Assembly (NCBI RefSeq): GCF_034044715.1
Contig: NZ_JAXCLW010000001.1
Coordinates: 1,054,001-1,118,000 of the forward strand
Length of the DNA stretch: 64,000 bases
Direction: 5' to 3'
Source: Dongia_B soli
GTDB lineage: Bacteria; Pseudomonadota; Alphaproteobacteria; Dongiales; Dongiaceae
Shown here: positions 1 to 8,039 of the stretch, piece after piece
Layout: each line of letters opens with the position of its first letter
Position numbering within the stretch: position 1 is the first letter of the stretch
Position numbers and translations under genes: made by a program
Notes under the pieces: generated by a model
What the model saw: only the letters and a program-made list of their open reading frames with translations
Databases searched by the model: none
What the model was told of the DNA's origin: nothing

Positions 1-69
1 CAGTCCGGGGCGGCGGCAACACGCATTCATGAAGGGCTTCATCTACCCTAAAGCGTGAGGCTGCCCTGG

Positions 70-975
70 TTAGTCGAGCTTCACATGTTCGGCGAGGAAA
101 TCGAGAAAGACGCGGACCCGCGAGGGCAGCGGTCCGTTCTGGCCGAGGAAGACGGCGTGAATATCCTCGGTATCGCCGGGATTGCAGTCTTCGAGCACCG
201 GCACCAGCCGCCCTGCCCTGATGTCATCCCGCACCTGGAAAGCACCGAGCCGAGCGAGGCCGACACCTGCCAGAACCAACTGACGCAGCGCGTCGCCATC
301 GCTGATTAATGTATTGCCAAGTGGCGCCACCATCGCCGGCGTGCCGTTCTCGATCAACGGCCAGCCTTCGATGGCGCGGGCATAGCAGAAGGTGAGCAGA
401 TTATGCCTGGCGAGATCGGCGGGTTTTTGCGGCAGACCATGGCGCTCGATATAGCTGGGCGCGGCGATGATGGTCATGCGGGTTTCGCCGAGCTTCCGGG
501 CCAGCAGGCGGGAACTTTTCAGCGGCCCCGCCCGCACCGCCACATCGGTGCGTTGCTCCAGCAGATCGATCACCGTATCGGTCAGCACGATATTGAGCTT
601 CACCGCCGGATAGAGATCGAGGAATTTCGGCATCAGTGGCAGCAGGATCTGCCGGCCGAAGGGGACATTGGCGTTGACCCGGAGCCGGCCCGAGGGGACG
701 TCGCTCGTCCCGGCAGCGCGTTCCGCTTCGTCGAGATCGGCAAGAAGCCGGATGCTGCGCTCATAAAAGGCGGAACCTTCGGGTGTCAGCTCCAGGCGCC
801 GGGTCGAGCGGTTGATCAACCGGGCGGCGAGCCGGGCCTCGAGCCGGGCGACCAGCTTGCTGACGGCGGAAGGCGTCATGCGATAAGCCCGGGCGGCGGC
901 GGAAAAGCCGCCCAGCTCCACCACCCGGGCGAAGACTTCCATTTCGCCAAAACGATTGACGTCGAGACGGGCCAT
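70..975 (-). CDS. LysR-family transcriptional regulator
   Basis: A 301-residue LysR protein of normal length for the family. The N-terminal winged helix-turn-helix spans about residues 8-65 (FSAAARAYRMTPSAVSKLVARLE is the recognition region), followed by a linker helix and a periplasmic-binding-like effector domain from about residue 93 (SGRLRVNANVPFG). It is divergent from the MFS exporter at 1089, separated by 113 bp that contain an inverted repeat, the usual layout of a LysR regulator controlling a neighbouring transporter and itself. The start is the ATG at 975, directly before the conserved MARLDVNRF. The effector is not deducible. The exporter it faces is frameshifted, so its target may be lost. 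Confidence 0.93.
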   Translation of the reverse strand: MARLDVNRFGEMEVFARVVELGGFSAAARAYRMTPSAVSKLVARLEARLAARLINRSTRRLELTPEGSAFYERSIRLLADLDEAERAAGTSDVPSGRLRVNANVPFGRQILLPLMPKFLDLYPAVKLNIVLTDTVIDLLEQRTDVAVRAGPLKSSRLLARKLGETRMTIIAAPSYIERHGLPQKPADLARHNLLTFCYARAIEGWPLIENGTPAMVAPLGNTLISDGDALRQLVLAGVGLARLGAFQVRDDIRAGRLVPVLEDCNPGDTEDIHAVFLGQNGPLPSRVRVFLDFLAEHVKLD

Positions 976-1035
976 TTGGTGAGTTCATTTCACAGATGAT
1001 TTTCTTTTGCGCAGTCTAGTCCACAATCACCTTTG

Positions 1036-1071
1036 CATCCACTTTTTCTGCGTTTCTCGCATTCGTGGATG
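1036..1071. promoter_or_regulatory. Inverted repeat between LysR gene and MFS gene, candidate operator
   Basis: The arms CATCCAC (1036-1042) and GTGGATG (1065-1071) form a perfect 7-bp inverted repeat with a 22-bp centre, in the 113-bp gap between the divergent LysR gene and exporter. LysR proteins usually bind such sites in the intergenic region. The arm spacing is longer than the classical T-N11-A box, so this is only a candidate. Confidence 0.35.
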
Positions 1072-1088
1072 TTTTGAACGGAATTACC

Positions 1089-2278
1089 ATGCCACTTGCT
1101 CTCTATGCGCTCACCGCCGGCGCCTTCGGGATCGGCGTCACCGAATTCGTCATCATGGGGCTGCTGCTCGACGTGGGCAGCGATCTCCATGTCTCCATCG
1201 CCGCCGCCGGCCTGCTCATCTCCGGCTATGCCCTGGGTGTCGTGGCCGGGGCGCCGCTGCTTACGGCTGTGACGGCGCGGCTGCCGCGCAAGACCACTTT
1301 GGTGGCCTTGATGGTGATCTTCACCCTGGGCAATGGGCTTTGCGCTCTGGCACCGAGCTATGGCTGGCTGATGGCTGCGCGGATCATCACCGCCTTTGCC
1401 CATGGCACCTTCTTTGGCGTCGGCTCCGTGGTGGCCACGGGTCTGGTGGCGCCCCAGCGCCAGGCTCGGCCATCGCCATCATGTTCACCGGCCTCACCGT
1501 CGCCAATATTCTCGGTGTGCCCTTGGGGACTTGGCTCGGTCATGCAATGGGATGGCGCGCCACATTCTGGGCGGTGAGCGCAATCGGGGTGCTCGCTTTG
1601 GCGGTGATTGGCCTCTTCGTGCCGCGCGACAAGACGGCGCCGGAAGCCATCAATCTCGCCGCTGATTTCCGCGCCTTGCTGCGGGGTCCGGTGTTGCTGG
1701 GCTTGTTAACCACCGTTCTGGGCTTTGCCGGTGTCTTTACCGTTTTCACCTATGTTGCACCCTTGCTGACGCAGATCACCGGCTTCGCCGACAGCGCCGT
1801 CTCGCCCATTCTGCTGGTCTTTGGCGGCGGCCTCGTGGTCGGCAACCTGCTGGGCGGGCGGCTGGCCGACTGGCGTCTGCTGCCGACCTTGCTTGGCAGC
1901 ATGCTGGCCCTGGCGCTGATCCTGGGTGCGATGACCTTCGCATTCCATGACAAGATTGCTGCGGTCGTCTTCATCGGCTTGCTGGGTGCTGCCGGCTTCG
2001 CCACGGTCCCGCCATTGCAGATCTGGGTGCTGAAGAAAGCCGAAGGTGCAGGCCAGAGCCTTGCCTCCAGCTTCAATATCGGTGCCTTCAATCTCGGCAA
2101 CGCCCTCGGTGCCTGGCTGGGCGGCGCGGTGATCGACAGCCGGCTGGGGCTCGGCGCCGTGACCTGGGTCGCCGCTTTGGTGCCGTTGGCCGCCATCCTG
2201 GTCGCGCTTTGGGCGCTGTATCTCGATCGGCGGCCCGTGGCCTCGCCGCGCGTCGCTGCAAGCTGCTCGGCGGAATAA
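1089..2278 (+). pseudogene. MFS exporter (DHA1/AraJ-like), single-base frameshift
   Basis: The gene begins at ATG 1089 (MPLALYALTAGAFGIGVTEF), the typical N-terminus of DHA1-type drug/arabinose-efflux MFS proteins with 12 membrane helices. Reading is open to about 1464 (VVATGLVAPQRQA) and then must move to another frame, which continues as SAIAIMFTGLTVANILGVPL through helices 5-12 to the stop at 2278. Restoring one base near 1464-1466 (CAG GCx TCG GCC) gives a continuous protein of about 396 residues, the normal family length. Both halves keep strong coding character, so the lesion is recent or is an assembly error. The product would export small molecules across the inner membrane. It lies divergent from its probable LysR regulator. 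Confidence 0.85.
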
Positions 2279-2288
2279 GGCACATGCC

Positions 2289-2612
2289 ATGACAACGGAT
2301 CGAAAAGTCGCTTTAGTGGCGGGCGCACAGGGAGTGATCGGCCGCAACCTCATTGAGCATCTGAAGACGCTGGAACATTGGGACGTCATCGGCCTCTCGC
2401 GCCGGGTCGGTGGCGATGACGGCCGGGTACGCCAACCTTGCGGTTTCCCGGCAAGCCGGGCGCGCTTCGGCGATTTCGTCTTCTCCTGGGATTACGACAT
2501 GTTCGCCGATGGCTCCAAGGCGCGGCGCTTCGGCTTCCATGAATTCGTCGATACAGAAAAGATGCTGGTGGAAATCGTCGTGGATTTCCGGCGTCGCAAG
2601 TTCATTCCATAA
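2289..2612 (+). pseudogene. SDR/NAD-epimerase-like protein (PRISE type) with large in-frame internal deletion
   Basis: The 107-residue reading frame joins the start and the end of a protein normally about 350 residues long. Residues 6-45 (VALVAGAQGVIGRNLIEHL, then GLSRR) are the Rossmann GxxGxxG nucleotide-binding motif of atypical SDR proteins of the progesterone-5-beta-reductase-like (PRISE) family. Residues 58-107 (FGDFVFSWDYDMFADGSKAR, FHEFVDTEKM, ending RRRKFIP) match the C-terminus of the same family. The catalytic core between them is absent, with the junction near 2420-2460. The reading frame stays open, so a short protein could be made, but it lacks the Tyr/Lys catalytic region and is very probably inactive. 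Confidence 0.75.
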
Positions 2613-2675
2613 GCTTGCCCGGCCGCGTGGCATGCTTATCATCGCCCTCCACGCAGCAATCACACATGTCAGGAA

Positions 2676-3131
2676 ATGGCTGAAAGCGAAACTTTACGAC
2701 GAGCAGTGCCGGCGGATGCTTCGGCGATCCGGACGCTAACGCATGCGGCTTATGCGAAATGGCTGCCGGTACTGGGCCGCGAGCCGAAACCGATGACGGC
2801 GGATTACGACCAAGCGGTGCGCGAACATCTGATCGATTTGCTGGTCGTCGGCGATAGATTGGCGGCGCTGGTCGAAACCATTCCGATGGCGGATCACCTG
2901 CTGATCGAAAATCTCGCCGTCTCGCCCGACTTCCAGCGGCGCGGCTATGGGCGGCGTCTGGCATTGCATGCCGAAGAGCTGGCACGTTCGCGCGGCTATA
3001 GCGAGATTCGGCTCTATACCAACAAGCTGTTTGCGGAGAATATCGCGCTCTACCGGCGGCTCGGCTATGGCCTCGACCGCGAGGAGCCGTTCAAGGGCGG
3101 CTTCCTGGTACATATGAGCAAACGCGTCTGA
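2676..3131 (+). CDS. GNAT-family N-acetyltransferase
   Basis: A 151-residue single-domain GNAT acetyltransferase that would transfer an acetyl group from acetyl-CoA to an unknown amine. The acetyl-CoA binding motif A is at about residues 83-100 (ENLAVSPDFQRRGYGRRL, with the RRGYGR pyrophosphate loop), and the C-terminal NIALYRRLGY segment is the conserved motif B. It follows the SDR remnant and converges with the serine acetyltransferase gene, from which it is separated by a hairpin at 3132-3158. Substrate specificity cannot be read from the sequence. Confidence 0.9.
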   Translation: MAESETLRRAVPADASAIRTLTHAAYAKWLPVLGREPKPMTADYDQAVREHLIDLLVVGDRLAALVETIPMADHLLIENLAVSPDFQRRGYGRRLALHAEELARSRGYSEIRLYTNKLFAENIALYRRLGYGLDREEPFKGGFLVHMSKRV

Positions 3132-3158
3132 GACGCGGCAGGTCGTCCCCGCCGCGTC
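3132..3158. terminator. Hairpin between convergent genes, probable bidirectional terminator
   Basis: The perfect 8-bp arms GACGCGGC (3132-3139) and GCCGCGTC (3151-3158) lie in the 40-bp gap between the convergent GNAT and serine acetyltransferase stops. There is no adjacent T-run on either strand, so intrinsic termination would be weak. Position rather than sequence argues for a terminator. Confidence 0.45.
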
Positions 3159-3171
3159 GTCCAGATTTGTT

Positions 3172-4188
3172 TCAGATGCCGCTGCCGTCCTGCAGGCCCA
3201 GGCTGATCAGATGCTGATCGCCGTGGCTGCTCTTCGCCTGGGTGATGATGCTGCCGGGCGGGACGCTCTGGGTCAGCCAGACATTGCCGCCAATGATGGA
3301 ATCGCGGCCGATGGTGATGCGGCCGAGCACGGTCGCGCCGGCATAGATCACCACATTATCCTCGATGATCGGATGACGCGCACCGCCCTTGACGAGTGCG
3401 CCGGTCTCGTCGGCCGGCAGTTTGCGCGCCCCCAAAGTGACGGCCTGATAGAGGCGCACATTGCGGCCGATAATGGCGGTTTCGCCGATCACCACGCCGG
3501 TGCCGTGGTCGATGAAGAAACCGGCATCGATCTGCGCTGCCGGATGGATGTCGATGCCGGTCGCCGATTGGGCGATGCTGGCGATCAGCCGGGCGATGAA
3601 GGGCGCGCCGAGGCGTTGCAATGCGTGGGCTAGACGATGATGGATGATCGCCGTGATACCGGGATAGCAGAGCAGCAGCTCGGAAATGCTGGTTGCCGCC
3701 GGATCGCCGCTATAGGCCGCCATCAGGTCGCTGACCAGCGCAGCACGGATCTCCGGCAATTGGCGGGCGAAGGCGCTGGTGATTTCACCTGCGCATTGCA
3801 CCGCTTCGGCTGGCGTCGGCGTCTCCGCCTTGTGGCACGCCTCGCGACCAAGGGAGAGGCTGCGCCTGACCTGTTCCTTGAGCGCCGTTAGGCCGTTATG
3901 CAAGCGGTCGCCGACATAAAAATCGATGCTGTCGTCGCTGAGGTCCGGCCGGCCGTAATGGGTGGGGAAAAGCGCCGCCGAGAGATCATTGACGATCTCG
4001 CCCACCACAGCACGCGAGGGAAGGTTCCGCACCTCGCCGCGATGCCGGATCTTGTTGGCTGATTCGCGCGAATGGCGCAATTCCGCAACGATGGCATTCA
4101 ATGACCAATCCGTCAGGGACGAGTCATCAGCTTGCCGTTCTCCTCGGGACCGGTCCGTAGACGTGTCCGCCGGTGCGATCCTGTTCAT
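3172..4188 (-). CDS. epsC: Serine O-acetyltransferase, EpsC type
   Basis: A 338-residue protein that makes O-acetylserine from serine and acetyl-CoA, the first step of cysteine synthesis. The C-terminal half is a left-handed beta-helix of hexapeptide repeats (about residues 200-325). It contains DIHPAAQIDAGFFIDHGTGV (catalytic His region), VVIGETAIIGRNVRLYQAV, then TLGARK and IEDNVVIYAGATVLG. The long N-terminal helical region fits the EpsC subgroup rather than short CysE. The start at 4188 gives MNRIAPAD; a later start cannot be excluded because the first 25 residues are low in conservation. It is monocistronic between a convergent GNAT gene and rlmN. Confidence 0.93.
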   Translation of the reverse strand: MNRIAPADTSTDRSRGERQADDSSLTDWSLNAIVAELRHSRESANKIRHRGEVRNLPSRAVVGEIVNDLSAALFPTHYGRPDLSDDSIDFYVGDRLHNGLTALKEQVRRSLSLGREACHKAETPTPAEAVQCAGEITSAFARQLPEIRAALVSDLMAAYSGDPAATSISELLLCYPGITAIIHHRLAHALQRLGAPFIARLIASIAQSATGIDIHPAAQIDAGFFIDHGTGVVIGETAIIGRNVRLYQAVTLGARKLPADETGALVKGGARHPIIEDNVVIYAGATVLGRITIGRDSIIGGNVWLTQSVPPGSIITQAKSSHGDQHLISLGLQDGSGI

Positions 4189-4355
4189 CGCCCTCTCCTC
4201 ACTGCTTTTGCTGAAGCGTAACTCAGCGCAAGTGATCGGGCGCCTGATGAATTTTCACGGAGCTGCGAGAAAAACTTACGGGTGCCCTAAAAAAATCACG
4301 TCCGACATCAAAACGTAACGTATCGATCCTCTCCGGTTATTGGAAGGAATCCATC

Positions 4356-4511
4356 ATGTGGTATCGCTACACGCAGGGACACTCAATTGCTGCGACCCCG
4401 CTGGCCGCGTCGGTCGCGATGACAGCCGCGAAGCCAGCCGGGCGCGCGCCTGATCGCTTGAGGTGGGCAGCCGCTACGCGGCGGCGTCGCGCGCCGAACG
4501 GCGCAGCTTGA
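4356..4511 (+). CDS. Candidate small ORF, 51 residues, unrecognised
   Basis: A short reading frame starts at ATG 4356 with a good Shine-Dalgarno (GGAAGGA about 7 bases upstream) and encodes MWYRYTQGHSIAATPLAASV followed by an Arg/Ala-rich tail. It fills the 285-bp gap between the divergently placed epsC start and the rlmN stop and overlaps the 3' end of rlmN antisense. The first 12 codons are less GC-biased than the tail, which runs antisense over rlmN. It could be a small protein, a gene fragment, or chance. Confidence 0.2.
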   Translation: MWYRYTQGHSIAATPLAASVAMTAAKPAGRAPDRLRWAAATRRRRAPNGAA

Positions 4512-5691
4512 CGCTTTCGCTCTTCAACTGCCCGCAGGCCGCCATGATGTCCTCGCCACGCGGCGTGCGGACCGGGCTGGCATAGCCGGCATTGAAGACG
4601 ATATCGCTGAAAGCGTTGATCGCGGCATCGGTCGAGCGTTCGTAAGGCGCCCCCGGCCACGGATTGAAGGGGATCAGGTTGACCTTGGCGGGAATGCCCT
4701 TGATCAGCTTCACCAAGGCGCGGGCGTCGGCCGGGCTGTCATTGATGCCCTTCAGCATCACATATTCGAAGGTGATGCGCCGGGCATTGCTCAAGGTCGG
4801 ATAATCGCGGCAGGCCTGCATCAATTGGGCGATCGGATATTTCTTGTTGATCGGTACGATTTCGTTGCGCAGCTCGTCGGTGACGGCATGCAGCGAGATC
4901 GCCAGGCTGACGCCCAGTTCCTGGCCGCAGCGTTCGATCATCGGCACGACGCCGGCGGTTGACAGGGTGATCTTGCGCTTGGAGATGGAAATCCCCTCGC
5001 TATCCATCACGATCTTCAGTGCTTTGGCGACGTTCTCGTAATTGTAGAGCGGCTCGCCCATGCCCATCATGACGATATTCGACAGCATGCGCCCGTCCTG
5101 GGGCGATGGCCATTCGCCGAGATGGTCGCGGGCATTCATCACCTGGCCGACGATTTCGGCGGCGGTCAGGTTGCGCACCAGCTTCTGGGTGCCGGTATGG
5201 CAGAACTTGCAGGTAAGCGTGCAGCCGACCTGGGAGGAGACGCAGAGCGTGCCGCGATCCTCTTCGGGGATATGCACCGATTCGACTTCCTGCCCGTCGG
5301 GAAACTTCAGAAGCCATTTGCGGGTGCCGTCGATCGACTGGCGGTCGACGGTGATCGCCGGGCGCTGCACCACGAAACGCTCAGTGAGCGCGGCGCGAAA
5401 GTCCTTGGAGAGATTGCTCATCTTGGCGAAGTCGGTCTCGCCGCGATGATAAATCCAGTTCCAGAGCTGGCGGGCGCGAAAAGCCGGCTGGCCGATCGAG
5501 GTCATCGCCTCGGTCAGTTCTTCGCGGCTCAAGCCGACAAGATTGACGAACTCGGCATTCTGCGCCGTCGCCGTCGCATCTTTTGCCGCTACGTCCGGGA
5601 CAATAGCTGCCGGCTGCGGCGCGTTGCTCTGGTGATCGATCTGCATTCCGTTTCCTTCCGAACGCCCGGCAATCCGATCACGTTCGTTCAC
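4474..5691 (-). CDS. rlmN: 23S rRNA (adenine2503-C2)/tRNA methyltransferase RlmN
   Basis: A radical-SAM enzyme that methylates C2 of A2503 in 23S rRNA and A37 in some tRNAs. The cluster motif CxxxCxxC is seen as CTLTCKFC at about residue 156, preceded by the RlmN substrate-handling N-terminal domain (GQPAFRARQLWNWIYHRGE). GMGEPLYNY and the S-adenosylmethionine-binding LSTAGVVP follow. The conserved C-terminal Cys that acts as methyl carrier is in MAACGQL. Length is 405 residues from the GTG at 5691, which overlaps the stop of the upstream IalB-like gene (GTG and TGA share bases), implying translational coupling. A start further in (MQIDHQ) is possible because the first 30 residues are poorly conserved. 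Confidence 0.96.
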   Translation of the reverse strand: MNERDRIAGRSEGNGMQIDHQSNAPQPAAIVPDVAAKDATATAQNAEFVNLVGLSREELTEAMTSIGQPAFRARQLWNWIYHRGETDFAKMSNLSKDFRAALTERFVVQRPAITVDRQSIDGTRKWLLKFPDGQEVESVHIPEEDRGTLCVSSQVGCTLTCKFCHTGTQKLVRNLTAAEIVGQVMNARDHLGEWPSPQDGRMLSNIVMMGMGEPLYNYENVAKALKIVMDSEGISISKRKITLSTAGVVPMIERCGQELGVSLAISLHAVTDELRNEIVPINKKYPIAQLMQACRDYPTLSNARRITFEYVMLKGINDSPADARALVKLIKGIPAKVNLIPFNPWPGAPYERSTDAAINAFSDIVFNAGYASPVRTPRGEDIMAACGQLKSESVKLRRSARDAAA

Positions 5692-6221
5692 ATGCCGCAG
5701 GCCCGCGAAATCTTGCTATAGGCCTTGGCAAAACCGCTCAAACTGTATTTGTCCTGCGCCTTGGTGCCGCCGGCTGAGGTCGCCTGCACGGTCATCCAAT
5801 CCGCTTTCTTCATCGCCGCCACGATCTGACGGTCGAGGCTGTTGCTGCTGGCCCAGGCACGATCGCCCTGGATCTTCTGCAGCGTGTAACTGCGTTTGCC
5901 GATCCGCAGGCTGACCCCCGTCCCCTTCCGAGGGCTGAAGCCGAGCGCGATGCTGACTTGATCCCGGGCGCCGCCACCTGCCGCATGCGTTATCATCGCG
6001 CCGGTCGCCGATCGGCCATCGACGCCGGCACTGACCGAACTGGGAACGCTGCTCATATAGCACAAGGTGGTGCCGTTTTCCGCCACGCTCTTGGCCAGCC
6101 AGTCGCCATAGATGCCAAGCAATTTCGGCTCCGCCGCGGCAGCTCGCGCCGGGGCCGGCAAAGCGGCGCCAATAAACCACAGCCCAGCAAGCCCTGCCAG
6201 GGCAAAAACCTTCTTCCGCAT
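5688..6221 (-). CDS. Invasion-associated locus B (IalB) family periplasmic protein
   Basis: A 177-residue secreted protein. A signal peptide is clear (MRKKVFALAGLAGLWFIGAA, cleavage near ARA-AAA). The mature part matches the IalB fold: GDWLAKSVAENGTTLCYMSS near residue 41, the RDQVSIALGFSP segment, GDRAWASSNSLDRQIVAAMK, then the terminal YSLSGFAKAYSKISRACG. The two cysteines (LCY and ACG) are conserved and could form a disulfide. Family members are periplasmic and named from Bartonella, but most are in non-pathogens and their biochemical role is unknown. Its stop overlaps the rlmN start. Confidence 0.88.
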   Translation of the reverse strand: MRKKVFALAGLAGLWFIGAALPAPARAAAAEPKLLGIYGDWLAKSVAENGTTLCYMSSVPSSVSAGVDGRSATGAMITHAAGGGARDQVSIALGFSPRKGTGVSLRIGKRSYTLQKIQGDRAWASSNSLDRQIVAAMKKADWMTVQATSAGGTKAQDKYSLSGFAKAYSKISRACGM

Positions 6222-6321
6222 GATCTTCTCTCCGGTTCGGAAAGATAACAGGTTAACGCCGGAAAATCCAGTTTTAGTCGTGGTTTAGGCACTGTCAGTT
6301 TTATTCGGGATGTCAGGAAGT

Positions 6322-7238
6322 TTAGGCTGGCGCGGCTGCCTGACCAGATTTGTCGCGGGTCGTCAGGACCAGGCCGCAGACGATGACCGCGCCCCCCGCC
6401 AAGGCCATGACGCTCGGCCATTCGCTGAAAATCAGCACCGCGAAAATCGTCGCAAGGACCGGCATGCCATAGCCGAGCGTGGCCGCCATCGCAGTCGGCA
6501 GGACCCGCAGCGCGCGGTTGAGGGCCAGCAGTGATATGAGGGTGAGCACCGCATAGACCATCATGAAGCCCCAGTCCTGCGCCGTCCTGGGCAGAAAATG
6601 CGGCTCCGCCACGGCGAGCGGCAGGGTGCCGAGGGTAGCGCCGAGGCTTTCCCAAAAGGCCACCATGGCTGCGTCATGGCGCCGGGACAGCTCAGCCGTG
6701 ATCAAGAAAGAGACGGCATAGAACACAGCCGCCCCGAGCGCCATGGTATTGCCGGTCCAGTCGCTCTGGCCGCTATAGCGGTGCATTGACATCAAGGCAA
6801 TACCGCCAAAGCAGAGCGCGCAGCCGGTCCACAAACGCCAGCCGGCCTGTTGTGCCAGGAGTGTCACGCCGATCAGCGCCACCAGGACCGGATAGATCAT
6901 GACCAGCATGCTGGCTTCAAGATGGTGGTGCGCAGGATGGCGCCGTTCCAGAGCACGAGGTCGCCTGCATAAAGCAGGCCGGCCAGCAAGGCGAGGCCGC
7001 CATCTCGTCGGGGCAAAGTGGGGAACAATGGTGTCGGCCTGTTTTCTTTGGCGGCGGTCTGCCGGCCGGCGCGATAGGCCAACAACAAAGCCGGCAGCAG
7101 GCAAAAGGCGAGGCGCCAGAAGGCGGTCGAGGCGGCGTCGACGGGGCTCAGGCGAATCAAGGCCGGGCCGAAGGCCGAACAGAAGACACTTAGACCCATG
7201 ATCCAGACGCCGGCGGGCAAGGAGCGATCGGTTGTCAT
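6322..7238 (-). pseudogene. DMT-superfamily (EamA) exporter, single-base frameshift
   Basis: Read from ATG 7238 the protein is a 10-helix EamA transporter: MTTDRSLPAGVWIMGLSVFC to LVLWNGAILRTTIL in one frame, then EASMLVMIYPVLVALIGVTL through to the stop at 6322 in another. The break is at about 6914-6919, where TTG AAG CC replaces an expected TTG GAA GCC, that is one lost G. Repair gives about 305 residues, normal for EamA proteins. Both halves are well conserved, so the lesion is recent or an assembly artefact. It is divergent from the CGNR-type regulator at 7329, a common pairing for EamA exporters. Confidence 0.85.
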
Positions 7239-7241
7239 GTC

Positions 7242-7273
7242 TGTAACCTGTGAAAATCATTTTGACAGTTACA
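7242..7273. promoter_or_regulatory. Inverted repeat in the divergent DMT/CGNR promoter region
   Basis: The arms TGTAAC (7242-7247) and GTTACA (7268-7273) are perfect inverted repeats with a 20-bp centre. They lie in the 90-bp gap between the divergent exporter and regulator genes and overlap the -35 region of the regulator's promoter. This suits an operator for the CGNR regulator or another repressor; the binding protein is inferred, not shown. Confidence 0.4.
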
Positions 7274-7290
7274 ATGTGACATGAGATATT
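7262..7290 (+). promoter_or_regulatory. Sigma-70 type promoter for the CGNR regulator gene
   Basis: A consensus -35 TTGACA (7262-7267) is followed after 17 bp by GATATT (7285-7290, 4 of 6 matches to TATAAT). Transcription would start near 7297, followed by a strong Shine-Dalgarno AGGAGGT (7311-7317) before ATG 7329. Confidence 0.5.
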
Positions 7291-7328
7291 GAAACCAGTC
7301 AAACGTATTTAGGAGGTATCACGGAAAT

Positions 7329-7931
7329 ATGTCGGGCGACTCGCAGAATGCGGCTTCTTTGGTTCCGGTGCCTAACCACGAGTTTTGCGGGGGCCGGCTG
7401 GCGGTGGATTTTTGCAACACGCTCTCTCTCCTCCGGCCGGCGCCACGGGACGACCGGCTGCGGGACCTCGCATCTTTCGTGGCCTGGGCGAAGCGGGCGG
7501 GGTGGGAGATCGCCGGGGCTGATGCGGGGGACCTTACAGGGTTCCGCAGCCTGCGGGAGCGCCTGCGCAATCTCTTCACGGCAGCCATCGACGGCAGTCC
7601 TATGGCGGCGGCGGATATTGATGCCCTGGACGGGGCAATGACAGATGCTTTGTCGGCGCTGCGGCTAATTCCCGGCACTGACCGGCCGCTTTCCTGGCGG
7701 GACGCGGCAAGACCGGTCGACCGGCTGCGCCATGCCATCGCCCGCGATGCGGTCGATTTGCTGACCGCCGCCGAGCCGGCCAGGCTGAAACGCTGCCCGG
7801 GAGAAGATTGCAGTTGGCTATTCTATGACAGCAGCAAAAACGGCACCCGGCGCTGGTGCGCGATGGAAGATTGCGGCACCCGGGACAAGGTGCGGCGCTT
7901 CCGCGAAAAGCAGGCGGCACCGACCAAATGA
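7329..7931 (+). CDS. CGNR zinc-finger / ABATE-domain regulator
   Basis: A 200-residue protein with the N-terminal ABATE stress-sensor-like domain (GGRLAVDFCNTLSLL near residue 23) and a C-terminal CGNR-type zinc finger. In the finger, CPGEDCSWLFYD and CAMEDCGTRDKVRRFRE supply the four cysteines. The signature Cys-Gly-Asn-Arg reads Cys-Gly-Thr-Arg here. Proteins of this family are presumed transcription regulators and are frequently next to or divergent from EamA exporters, as here. The start at 7329 is supported by AGGAGGT upstream. Confidence 0.88.
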   Translation: MSGDSQNAASLVPVPNHEFCGGRLAVDFCNTLSLLRPAPRDDRLRDLASFVAWAKRAGWEIAGADAGDLTGFRSLRERLRNLFTAAIDGSPMAAADIDALDGAMTDALSALRLIPGTDRPLSWRDAARPVDRLRHAIARDAVDLLTAAEPARLKRCPGEDCSWLFYDSSKNGTRRWCAMEDCGTRDKVRRFREKQAAPTK

Positions 7932-7935
7932 CAAA

Positions 7936-7967
7936 TCCCCGGAACTGGTCGTTGACCGTTCCGGGGA
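7936..7967. terminator. Hairpin between convergent CGNR and ahpF genes
   Basis: The perfect 10-bp arms TCCCCGGAAC (7936-7945) and GTTCCGGGGA (7958-7967) flank a 12-base loop, just after the regulator stop and about 70 bp from the ahpF stop. It is symmetrical and suits a bidirectional terminator, although no T-run follows. Confidence 0.5.
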
Positions 7968-8039
7968 AGTCTTGGCGACTGCCAGTCTGGCTTTCGAAGA
8001 TGCCGACTGGGCGCCGGTCCGGCGGTGGACTGGAGTGTG

